Source of the DNA: Gelidibacter maritimus
GTDB taxonomy: Bacteria > Bacteroidota > Bacteroidia > Flavobacteriales > Flavobacteriaceae
Length of the DNA: 64,000 nucleotides
Direction of reading: 5' to 3'
NCBI RefSeq assembly: GCF_014062315.1
Contig: NZ_JACGLT010000002.1
Location: 1 to 64,000, forward strand
The position numbers were made by a program, and so were the translations under genes. Under the pieces are notes generated by a model. The model saw only the letters and a program-made list of their open reading frames with translations, was not told the DNA's origin and did not search any database. This document shows, piece after piece, positions 27,003 to 35,208 of the stretch; within the stretch, counting starts at the first letter, position 1; the number at the start of each line of letters is the position of its first letter.

Positions 27003-27071
27003 TTTTATTAATTCACAATTATGGTTTGAGAATCCGCTAATAAAAGACTTGAATTTATTAATATTGTAGTG

Positions 27072-28415
27072 ATGCTACTTCATAATGCCAAAATATTAGT
27101 TGTTGATGACGATGAGGATGTCCTTATTGCACTTCGGCTTTTGCTAAAATCAAAAGTCAAAGAAGTGGTTACCAGCAAAAATCCAAATATGATCCTCAGT
27201 TTGATACAGGAACATGCATTTGACCTGGTCATCTTGGACATGAATTTTAACGGTTTGGTCAATACGGGCAATGAAGGGATTTTCTGGCTGAATAAAATAA
27301 AAAAACAGAAAGCTGAGATTGACGTCATCCTGATTACGGCTTATGGCGACATTGATTTGGCCATACGCTCTTTAAAAGAAGGGGCTTCGGATTTTATTGT
27401 CAAGCCATGGCAGAACAATAAAATACTGGAAACCGTTCGCGAACATGTTGAGAAACAGAAAAAAAAGCAACCAAAAAAGCTTCACTTAGATGCTGAGACT
27501 CAAATTATAGGTGAAAGCGAACCCATGCAAGACGTGTTTGTCAAACTGAACAAAGTAGCGCCAACCGACGCCAACATCCTAATACTTGGCGAAAACGGCA
27601 CCGGTAAAGATCTTATTGCCAAAGCGATCCACGACAATTCCCTTCGAAAAAATAAGCCTTTCATAAAAATAGATGTCGGGTCTTTAACGGATTCACTTTT
27701 TGAAAGTGAACTTTTCGGATACAAAAAAGGTGCCTTTACAGATGCACGAGAAGATCGAAAAGGCCGATTTGAATCTGCTGAAGGTGGCACTCTTTTTTTG
27801 GATGAAATTGGCAATATCACCCTACGGCAACAAGCAAAATTATTAACGGTTCTACAAAATAGGCAAGTCACACCTTTGGGGGCCAATCAACCAATACCAA
27901 TTGATATCCGCTTAATCTGCGCCACCAATGTGCCGATTAAAGATTTGGCCGATGAAGAACGTTTCAGAAAAGATTTAATCTACCGCATCAATACAGTCGA
28001 TATCACTATTCCACCTCTGCGTGAAAGAGGCTCAGACATGACACTTCTTGCCAACCATTTTGTTGATTTTTATGCTGAAAAATACGGGAAAAACACTTTT
28101 AGTCTTTCTGTAGAATTTCTTAAAAAGCTTAAAAGCCATCATTTTAATGGTAACGTGCGCGAATTGCAATATACTTTAGAGCGCTCAGTTATTATGGCAG
28201 AACATCAGACTCTCGAAGCTGAAGATTTAATCTTTTCAGCAATCGAACAACCTCAGTTAAAGGTGAGCCAGAATGAAACAAATCTGGATGCGCTCGAAAA
28301 GAATACCATACTTGCGGTAATAGAAAAAAACAACGGAAACATCTCTAAATCCGCTAAGGAATTAGGCATTACTCGCGCCGCACTCTATCGCAGACTCCAT
28401 AAATATGACCTATAA
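27072..28415 (+). CDS. Sigma-54-dependent response regulator (NtrC family)
   Basis: DNA-binding activator of sigma-54 promoters, 447 residues from ATG 27072 (a GTG lies just before it). Order: receiver domain with acidic DDDED pocket and phospho-acceptor D56 in LVILDMNFNG; AAA+ domain with Walker A GENGTGKD and Walker B GGTLFLDEIGN; C-terminal Fis-type helix-turn-helix GNISKSAKELGITRAALYRR. The sigma-54 contact loop reads GAFTDA instead of GAFTGA. The kinase gene overlaps its end by 11 bases. It is divergent from the export operon, which it probably controls through 26963-27002. Confidence 0.93.
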   Translation: MLLHNAKILVVDDDEDVLIALRLLLKSKVKEVVTSKNPNMILSLIQEHAFDLVILDMNFNGLVNTGNEGIFWLNKIKKQKAEIDVILITAYGDIDLAIRSLKEGASDFIVKPWQNNKILETVREHVEKQKKKQPKKLHLDAETQIIGESEPMQDVFVKLNKVAPTDANILILGENGTGKDLIAKAIHDNSLRKNKPFIKIDVGSLTDSLFESELFGYKKGAFTDAREDRKGRFESAEGGTLFLDEIGNITLRQQAKLLTVLQNRQVTPLGANQPIPIDIRLICATNVPIKDLADEERFRKDLIYRINTVDITIPPLRERGSDMTLLANHFVDFYAEKYGKNTFSLSVEFLKKLKSHHFNGNVRELQYTLERSVIMAEHQTLEAEDLIFSAIEQPQLKVSQNETNLDALEKNTILAVIEKNNGNISKSAKELGITRAALYRRLHKYDL

Positions 28416-29748
28416 AAGCTATTTATTTGCACTTACAGTTCGGGTTTTAGGACTGTTAATAGCCTTAACGCTCTTGGCTTTTGGAATTGTATGGTTTCAT
28501 ACTTATGCGCTTTTGGGCGGGACACTTCTATCTGTTATTGCTGTATATAATTTATATCGGTTTGTAATCAAGCGCTTTTTGGAAGTGGACGACTTTTTTG
28601 AATCGGTAAAATATCGCGACTTTTCGAGATGGTTTGTTGAAACCAAGGGTCCACAAGACATACGCCAATTGCACAAAGGTTTTAATCTCGTCAATAAAAC
28701 AATCAAAGCCATAGACAGTGAACGTCAGGCACAGTTTGTATATCTACAGAAAATATTGGAGATGGTCAACATAGGAATTATTGCCTATAACGTGGAAAGT
28801 GGTGATGTGCTTTGGGCAAACGACTCTTTATTAAAGACCTTAGATTTCCCTTCTTTCAAAAACATAAGCTTTGTTGAAAAAAGACGTCCAAAAATTTATG
28901 ACGAATTGTTTGAGACCTACCATTCCAATACCACCTCTGTGACTTTGGAAATGCGACAAGAAACCTTAAAAGTTTTAATCTCTGATACCGTTTTTGAAAT
29001 GGCCGAAGATTCGTTTAAGCTCATTGTTCTTCAGAATATAGAAGAAACTTTGAACAGAAACGAAAGCGAGGCCTGGAAAAAACTATTGAGTGTGATGACA
29101 CATGAAATTATGAACAGCATTGCGCCAATCACTTCCTTGGCCGAAACGCTTCAGAAAAACATTCAGGAATCCATGGAACAACCTCATCCCGAAACATTGG
29201 AATTGGAGGATATCAATGCGGGCCTGAACAGTATAAAAAAGCGAAGCGAGGGCTTGATGAAATTCGCAAAAACCTATCGCAGCCTGAACAAAGTTACACA
29301 CGTCAACAAAACTAAAATAAAAGCTTCCGTTCTGTTCGACAACATAAACGAGCTGATGAAACCATCACTGGAAAATAAAGAAGTAACACTTGTTTTTAAA
29401 TTGGATGATCCCAATCTGAGCTTTGAGCTTGACGCTTACCTTATAGAACAAGTACTCATCAACCTTATTTTGAACGCTATTGATGCTACAGAAGGTATTC
29501 GCCAACCGCAAATTATTGTTTCAGCAGATTTGAGTCACAAGGCTACTGGTCAAATAAAAGTAGCGGACAATGGCAGCGGTATTCCAGCAGAGATCATGGA
29601 CAGTATTTTTGTGCCCTTTTTCAGTACTAAAAAAACGGGAAGTGGGATCGGTCTGAGTCTTTGCAAACAGATCATGTTATTGCACGGTGGTAAGATTCAA
29701 TTGCAAAGTTCAGAAAACCAGGGCACGTTGGTGAGTTTACTTTTTTGA
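28405..29748 (+). CDS. Sensor histidine kinase partner of the sigma-54 regulator
   Basis: Membrane-bound kinase, 447 residues. Two closely spaced N-terminal helices (about 10-28 and 32-50) leave almost no periplasmic domain, so it probably senses a membrane or cytoplasmic signal. A HAMP/PAS-like region follows, then the phospho-accepting H233 in MTHEIMNSIAP, then the ATP-binding domain with N box LINLILNAIDAT, G1 VADNGSGIP and G2 KKTGSGIGLSLC. The start overlaps the regulator's last codons, so the pair is translationally coupled. Confidence 0.92.
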   Translation: MTYKSYLFALTVRVLGLLIALTLLAFGIVWFHTYALLGGTLLSVIAVYNLYRFVIKRFLEVDDFFESVKYRDFSRWFVETKGPQDIRQLHKGFNLVNKTIKAIDSERQAQFVYLQKILEMVNIGIIAYNVESGDVLWANDSLLKTLDFPSFKNISFVEKRRPKIYDELFETYHSNTTSVTLEMRQETLKVLISDTVFEMAEDSFKLIVLQNIEETLNRNESEAWKKLLSVMTHEIMNSIAPITSLAETLQKNIQESMEQPHPETLELEDINAGLNSIKKRSEGLMKFAKTYRSLNKVTHVNKTKIKASVLFDNINELMKPSLENKEVTLVFKLDDPNLSFELDAYLIEQVLINLILNAIDATEGIRQPQIIVSADLSHKATGQIKVADNGSGIPAEIMDSIFVPFFSTKKTGSGIGLSLCKQIMLLHGGKIQLQSSENQGTLVSLLF

Positions 29749-30216
29749 ATTTACACTTTTAAAAATTCTGATTCATAACTTAGAAACAAAAATTAATATT
29801 AGTTATTTTCTATTTTTTCAGTCAAATGGAAAGGAAATAGGCCGAAAAATATATAAAGACAATAATTGACTTGAATCACGTAATACTTGCTTTCAAATCC
29901 CACACTATATCAGCTCACCGATGTTCAATTGAATGTTTTGACCCAATCACAGCTTAACAGCCTTCACCTGATCAATTCTGTAACTTAAGAAAGTTATTTC
30001 ACTATAAAAGAAGTACTACCAAAAGGTTTCAGTCAATGCTAATATCAAGGATTATTCCCAATCATATTTTATCGATTATATACATAATCCATCTCAATAA
30101 ATTTTCTATTTTAGCCCGATAAAAAACATGATTGAATTTTAAAGTTTATGTATTGTTTTAGGAAACTTTCATTCAATTCTTTATTTATCCACGCTTTAAC
30201 ATTTTATCCAAAGACA
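29749..30216. other. Gene-free spacer
   Basis: AT-rich. I see no supported gene, strong hairpin or good TTG/TAnnTTTG promoter pair. It marks the step from the export locus to the lipoprotein run. Confidence 0.5.
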
Positions 30217-31074
30217 ATGAAAAATAACACTGTTTTCTTATTCGCTATTATTTCGGTAATAGTATGCAGCTGCGCCACTCAAATGAAAATTAAAGGGACA
30301 CCATCAGGTGCACTTCAACCTCTTTCTAAGACAGAAAGTGTTGTCATCATTGAAGAAAACGAAAGAATCACACCTCATGAAAACGACATAAAAATCGGGA
30401 ATTTCGAAATAAAAGACGGAGGGATGAGCTTTGACTGTAGCTATGATAGAGTTAAGAATTTAGCCAAGCAAAAGGCGAGAAGTGTCGGGGGTAATTCCGT
30501 GAAAATAACCGAACATAAATTACCAAGCGGCTTATCAGTTTGTCATCGTATAAAGTTTGAAGTCTACAAATTAGAGAATACAGCAGAATTTGAAAAGGAA
30601 TTGATATGGAGTTCCACTAATAAATTGAAATGGGAATATTTTAAAGATTCACCAAAAATAGATAGGACTTCCTTTTTTTGTGGTTATATAGATGTGCAGT
30701 TTAACGACGTAAACTTTTTAAACGGTAAAGGCGAGGTCAATATTTATCCAACATTTCTATTCGAATGTTCATACGTCCAACCATTGAAAATGAGTAAATA
30801 CTTACTGGAATACAACCAAGTCAAATTTGATCTTTTAGAGATCTATTCAAGAAAAATGAGAAGCGAGTTTGATAAATCAGAAATCAATACCCAAGAAAAA
30901 TGGACAAAGTTTGCAAAGACTATCTACGATAAAGTCTATAGGGAATATGAAACAGATATTTTCAATCTCGAAACGGAAACAAGCTTTGGCGAAAACGAGT
31001 CCGCATTGGTAGGCTGGAAATTTAAAACAGAAACAGGTTTAAAAGAACATACTGAGTTTTCTTCTGAAATATAG
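30217..31074 (+). CDS. Lipoprotein with DUF922-like domain lacking the HExxH zinc site
   Basis: A 285-residue lipoprotein, starting at ATG 30217 because MKNNTVFLFAIISVIVCSC is a lipoprotein signal (Cys19); the upstream ATG would add an unlikely hydrophilic lead. Residues about 50-115 are a Cys-containing domain (NLAKQKARSVGGNSVKITEH). Residues about 125-225 follow the layout of DUF922 secreted zinc-protease-like proteins (IWSSTNKLKWEYFKDSP, then YLLEYNQVKFDLLEIYSRKMR). Where that family has HEQxHFD the sequence reads YNQVKFD (199-205), so both metal-binding histidines and the catalytic Glu are missing. A non-catalytic binding role is inferred; the family call is by eye. Confidence 0.6.
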   Translation: MKNNTVFLFAIISVIVCSCATQMKIKGTPSGALQPLSKTESVVIIEENERITPHENDIKIGNFEIKDGGMSFDCSYDRVKNLAKQKARSVGGNSVKITEHKLPSGLSVCHRIKFEVYKLENTAEFEKELIWSSTNKLKWEYFKDSPKIDRTSFFCGYIDVQFNDVNFLNGKGEVNIYPTFLFECSYVQPLKMSKYLLEYNQVKFDLLEIYSRKMRSEFDKSEINTQEKWTKFAKTIYDKVYREYETDIFNLETETSFGENESALVGWKFKTETGLKEHTEFSSEI

Positions 31075-31158
31075 CCTTAAATTGCTTGTCCAAATTAGCT
31101 ATTATTTTGCAACTCCTTATTTAATTAAACATGAAGAAGTCAAAACGTAATTAAGTTT

Positions 31159-31722
31159 ATGAGATATATTTTAATACCCTTATTTATTCTCGGAATAGTT
31201 CTAAATGCAAATTCACAAAGTGTCAGTGTTGAAAAATCAACCTTCGGGGTTCAAACTGGCTTCTTAGGAGTTTGGGTGCATAACGAATCAAAACTAACGA
31301 ATCTTATCTCATTACGAAGTGAAATTGGGCTCGATACAGGAATTTATGGGAGCGATAGCAATAATATTAATGGATTTTTGCTTGCACCCGCAATAACAAT
31401 AGAACCGAGATGGTACTATAATTTAAACAAACGGAAAAGCAAATCTCGACGAACAGATGGTAACAGCGGCAACTTTATCTCAATAAAGACCACATATCAT
31501 CCTGATTGGTTTATCATTTCGAATGAAAGCAACCTCAATTTTATTACTGACATCTCTATTGTACCCACTTGGGGAATCAGAAGGAATCTTGGCAACCACT
31601 TCACATATGAGGCTGGTTTCGGAGTTGGATACTTACACTACTTTAAAAAAGATAACGTGGTTTTAATAAACGAAGCTGATGTCGCAGTGAATTTACATTT
31701 GCGAATTGGGTATCGTTTTTAG
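31159..31722 (+). CDS. Small outer-membrane beta-barrel protein
   Basis: 187 residues. A signal peptide (MRYILIPLFILGIVLNANSQS) is followed by alternating polar/hydrophobic strands with aromatic edges and a final RIGYRF ending in Phe, as in outer-membrane barrels. About eight strands fit. The KRKSKSRRTDGN segment is a likely exposed loop. No specific family recognised. It begins 84 bases after the DUF922-like lipoprotein, in the same direction. Confidence 0.6.
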   Translation: MRYILIPLFILGIVLNANSQSVSVEKSTFGVQTGFLGVWVHNESKLTNLISLRSEIGLDTGIYGSDSNNINGFLLAPAITIEPRWYYNLNKRKSKSRRTDGNSGNFISIKTTYHPDWFIISNESNLNFITDISIVPTWGIRRNLGNHFTYEAGFGVGYLHYFKKDNVVLINEADVAVNLHLRIGYRF

Positions 31723-31854
31723 AACAAAGCGCTTCACCATCCCTCCTATGGGTATCTTAAAAGCAAATCATAAAGATAACGACTCATACCGGCCATTTAA
31801 TCTGATACTTTTATAAAAAATTACGGCAGCACCTTTTCACAAATAAAATCAAGC

Positions 31855-32499
31855 ATGAAAAAAATCCTAACACTACTTACTTTATGGATTCCAGTTTTAA
31901 TGGTCTCCCAAAATCCTTTTGATTTATTAAATGCAGGAAAAAGCATATTTCAAAATTCTATTCCTGATCAAATTCCCAAAGCCTGGTTTTCTAATGTTGA
32001 GATTGAATTTGGGGTAAATAGCCAGGTCGAATATGACTATGCTTTGTATGATCGAAATGATAAATTAGTTTCGGGCATGGGAATTAATCTTGAAAGAAAA
32101 GTATCGTACGGAATTCTATACAGCATAAATTATCCAGTGTTAAACAAACTAACTATTGGAGCCATGAGTGGAGTCCAATACCAAAGTCAGCAAAAGATAT
32201 CCGCCTTAAAAATAGGAGGAATTTTACGGTATCATTTTATAAATTATGAAAGTGTGAATATCAATTTAATGACTGCCTATAATATCGCACTAAGTAATAA
32301 TATAGAAAGTCAAATGGGAAACATTAGATTAGGGCTACAATTTCCCATCACAAAAACGGATGCCTTTAATTTAAACTTAAATGTTTTTGGTGATTATAAC
32401 TATTATGTTGTTAGAGAAAAAATACTCAATGAATTATACGAAAGCCCAAGAACATTAATCTTCAGGTCCTATGGTTTTAGTCTGGGACTACAATTTTAA
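31855..32499 (+). CDS. Outer-membrane beta-barrel protein
   Basis: 214 residues with a cleavable signal peptide (MKKILTLLTLWIPVLMVSQ). The body has repeated amphipathic strands (NVEIEFGVNSQVEYDYAL, KVSYGILYSINYPV, FGDYNYYVV) and ends in GFSLGLQF, a barrel-type terminal Phe. No enzymatic motif is visible. It is separate in sequence from the preceding barrel protein. Function unknown. Confidence 0.6.
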   Translation: MKKILTLLTLWIPVLMVSQNPFDLLNAGKSIFQNSIPDQIPKAWFSNVEIEFGVNSQVEYDYALYDRNDKLVSGMGINLERKVSYGILYSINYPVLNKLTIGAMSGVQYQSQQKISALKIGGILRYHFINYESVNINLMTAYNIALSNNIESQMGNIRLGLQFPITKTDAFNLNLNVFGDYNYYVVREKILNELYESPRTLIFRSYGFSLGLQF

Positions 32500-32538
32500 C
32501 ACGAAATATCCAACTTAATACATCTCAAAAGTGCTTTC

Positions 32539-32570
32539 TTGAATTCTCTAAAATAAAGTTGGTAGCTTTA
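32539..32570 (+). promoter_or_regulatory. Candidate Bacteroidota promoter
   Basis: TTG at 32539-32541, a 21-base spacer, and TAGCTTTA at 32563-32570 (one mismatch to TAnnTTTG). It lies about 40 bases upstream of the lipoprotein at 32611. Confidence 0.4.
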
Positions 32571-32610
32571 CATAGTTCAAGAATAACACTTAATCAATAA
32601 ATGTATTTTT

Positions 32611-33063
32611 ATGAAAAAGCTGCCTTCCCTACTCATAATCCTTGTTCTCACATTACATCTCTTGTCTTGCAGTAAAAAGGATGACCCTGCAACTTCGGCT
32701 TTATGTGATGAATTCGTCATCATTAACAATGATATGTTTAAAAATCGTCTAGACGATGATGGCACCGGAAGAAATGGTTTTGAAATCATCTCGGCAGAAA
32801 TCATAGAGGACTGCTTGGTCATTGGCATCCTAACAGGCGGTTGCACGGGAGATACCATAGAAATGGACTTGGTAGATGCCGGTAGAGTTTCCGAAACATC
32901 AGTCTTACAAAGAGATTTAAAGTTATTTATCGACAACACAGAACTCTGTAACGCCATAGTTGGAAAAACAATGTCATTTGACCTTACGCCTCTAAGAACT
33001 CAAAATAAAGAAATAACGTTAAATTTGGAAAGATGGGATGGGCAACTGATCTATGCCTATTAA
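32611..33063 (+). CDS. Lipoprotein of unknown function
   Basis: 150 residues with lipoprotein signal MKKLPSLLIILVLTLHLLSC (Cys20) followed by SKKDD, a charge pattern often linked to surface-exposed lipoproteins in this phylum. The mature part is a small, probably beta-rich domain with Cys in DCLVIGILTGGCTGD and NTELCNAIVG that may form disulfides. It resembles conserved flavobacterial lipoproteins without assigned function. It is one of four small lipoproteins in a row. Confidence 0.6.
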   Translation: MKKLPSLLIILVLTLHLLSCSKKDDPATSALCDEFVIINNDMFKNRLDDDGTGRNGFEIISAEIIEDCLVIGILTGGCTGDTIEMDLVDAGRVSETSVLQRDLKLFIDNTELCNAIVGKTMSFDLTPLRTQNKEITLNLERWDGQLIYAY

Positions 33064-33244
33064 GTCATCTCCCAAATTTTTTTGAAAACAAAAAAAACAT
33101 TAAGGTTAAATCCAAAATATAAATATAGGGTCAGCGAGTTTCTAATTCTCTTGAGGTCTCACACCTAATTATTTGCAATGCTCTTGACGCAACCTTTTGT
33201 CTGATTTTGCATCTTATAAAAAATCATACACAATCAAACTAACT

Positions 33245-33646
33245 ATGAGCCCAAAGAAAATCATCCTACTACTTTCCACTATGATATTCGGTTTGCTCGT
33301 AAGCTGTAGTGACGATGATAAAAATGAGGACTGCATTTCGAACCAAGCTGCGTTTGTCACTTCTGTTGACGCTCCCAAGACAGGAACACTGAATAAAACC
33401 CTTAATATCGAAGTAAGTTTTCAGGTCAATAACGGCTGTGGAGGTTTTGGGGATTTTATTGAAAAGAAAGACGGAAACACGCGAGTTATTGAAGTTGAAG
33501 CAAAATATGTTGGTTGTATTTGTACAGATAACCTCCCAATACGGACGGTTAATTATGAATTTATCACCAATAAAGCTGGAAATCACGAGTTGAAATTTAA
33601 ATCAAGTCCAACGGAATTCATCACTATTAATCTAACAGTAAACTAA
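33245..33646 (+). CDS. Small lipoprotein of unknown function
   Basis: 133 residues from ATG 33245, chosen because MSPKKIILLLSTMIFGLLVSC is a lipoprotein signal; an upstream ATG would place 16 hydrophilic residues before it. After the lipid Cys comes SDDDKNED, an acidic surface-export-like stretch. The mature domain looks like an immunoglobulin-type beta sandwich (VTSVDAPKTGTLNKTLNIEVSF, then KAGNHELKFKS) with Cys in NNGCGG and YVGCICTD. It is 12 bases before the next lipoprotein, so the two are probably co-transcribed. Confidence 0.6.
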   Translation: MSPKKIILLLSTMIFGLLVSCSDDDKNEDCISNQAAFVTSVDAPKTGTLNKTLNIEVSFQVNNGCGGFGDFIEKKDGNTRVIEVEAKYVGCICTDNLPIRTVNYEFITNKAGNHELKFKSSPTEFITINLTVN

Positions 33647-33658
33647 AACACAACGATT

Positions 33659-34057
33659 ATGAAACCACTTCTTAAAGCTTTCTTATTTCTATTTATTATT
33701 ATCAATATCGGATGCGAGAATGACAATGACTCCATACTGATTGATGAGTCGGACATACTGATTGGGTATTGGATCAACCCTGTCTATAGCGACTCAGGAA
33801 CTACATTTGAAAGAGCCAACAGATTCAAAGATGACGGCTATGGCGTGGCATTTTTAACAGAAAACATAAGCTTGGAAAGAAGCTCGGGATGGTGTGGCAC
33901 TCCGCCGCTAATATTTGCCGATTTTCAAGGAAAATGGAAAAAAAATGATTCCATAATTACCATTACCATTGATAATGGACTGGGTGGCGTAATGGATAAC
34001 CATTGGAAAATAAAAACATTGGATGAAAAGCATCTCGTCATTGAAAGAATGCCATAA
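33659..34057 (+). CDS. Small lipoprotein with lipocalin-like domain
   Basis: 132 residues. Signal MKPLLKAFLFLFIIINIGC (Cys19), then acidic ENDNDS. The mature region starts with GYWINPVYSDS and includes the conserved-looking WCGTPP word and FQGKWKKNDSIITI, a pattern seen in small lipocalin-like lipoproteins of Bacteroidota. Ligand and role unknown. It is closely spaced after the preceding lipoprotein. Confidence 0.58.
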   Translation: MKPLLKAFLFLFIIINIGCENDNDSILIDESDILIGYWINPVYSDSGTTFERANRFKDDGYGVAFLTENISLERSSGWCGTPPLIFADFQGKWKKNDSIITITIDNGLGGVMDNHWKIKTLDEKHLVIERMP

Positions 34058-34152
34058 TATTACAGTGCACATTAAAGACAGTCAATGTGAGACTTTATGA
34101 AGCAAAGATTCAACTTTTTCAATAAAAACTCATCTACTAAGACTACATTAAT

Positions 34153-34833
34153 ATGAGAAATTATATTTTATTTCTATTGGTTGTCATATCCTTAATAAGC
34201 TGTTCTAATGGTGATGACACTGAAATTAACCAAGGTTCTTGTGATTTTATAAATTTTAAATATTATAACGGAAGCCAGGATTTGTTGGGAGAAATTTCAA
34301 ACGATTATATTTTAATTGCAGTTGATAGTATTTATCCGGATCATGAAATTAAAAATTTCATTTCAACACTAAACCCTTTTAATCAAAACTACGACTACCA
34401 GATTCATAAAGTTGCAAATTATAAGTTTAAAGAAATACCTTTAAAGCTAAACGCTCCCAAAAGTTGTGAAGAAATAACCAAATTAATTTCAGACTTAAAT
34501 CAAAACCCCATCATCTCATATGCGCACTTTACATTCAAAACAAATAACTGTACGAATCTGATTTGGGAACCCATAGGTAATTTATGTGTTGACAGTTATG
34601 GAAGTAATTTTTATGTAAAAGTATTGGATGAAAACGATTTGACAGATCTAAACCAAATGATCGCTCAAACAAACACGGAACTCGTCGGACAAAATCAATT
34701 TATGGAAAGATGGTTCGAGTTAAGAGCTACAAAAGAATCCAATGGCGATGGATTGGCAATGGCAAATTTCTTCTATGAATCTGGACTTTTTGAACACAGT
34801 GAGCCTGGAATCTCAAAATATCCAGTTGAGTAA
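34153..34833 (+). CDS. Lipoprotein of unknown function
   Basis: 226 residues. Signal MRNYILFLLVVISLISC (Cys17), then SNGDDTE. The mature protein contains four to five Cys residues (near SCDF, PKSCEE, NNCTN, NLCVD) that could form disulfides. I do not recognise a family. It is the last gene of the lipoprotein and barrel run before an empty spacer and the integrase gene. Confidence 0.58.
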   Translation: MRNYILFLLVVISLISCSNGDDTEINQGSCDFINFKYYNGSQDLLGEISNDYILIAVDSIYPDHEIKNFISTLNPFNQNYDYQIHKVANYKFKEIPLKLNAPKSCEEITKLISDLNQNPIISYAHFTFKTNNCTNLIWEPIGNLCVDSYGSNFYVKVLDENDLTDLNQMIAQTNTELVGQNQFMERWFELRATKESNGDGLAMANFFYESGLFEHSEPGISKYPVE

Positions 34834-35208
34834 TTTAAAGTGAATTGACCAAATAATTAATCATTAGCAAATTGAAAAATAGAAACTTAGCCTTGACAAA
34901 AATCATCTCTAAATCTCGTACTTTTCTATTAAAGACACTGACGTAGGGTAAAATTTAAATATGAGCGGAAAAAGAATAAAATAATAAGATGTTGAAAGAA
35001 AAAAACTAATAACTGTATATTAACACTCACTAAAAGCAGTCATTAGTGCGGAATCCTTATTAAAGGAAACTACCTCATTAGAATAAATTATTTTAATTCA
35101 ATTTTACATCTGATTAAACTTATTAGCCACATATTGATTCGTTCTCATAAATAAACATTCCCAATTCAATCGTTAAAAGATCTATTACAGATTCACTTTA
35201 TTAGACGG
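34834..35208. other. Gene-free spacer
   Basis: Very AT-rich stretch between the last lipoprotein and the integrase stop. No open frame, hairpin or tRNA-end duplicate is visible here. Confidence 0.5.

Noticed and set aside
34834-35208. Search for a duplicate of the tRNA-Asp 3' end as the far attachment site
   Set aside because: No stretch matching the tRNA end was seen here or near 29749-30216, so island limits cannot be drawn.
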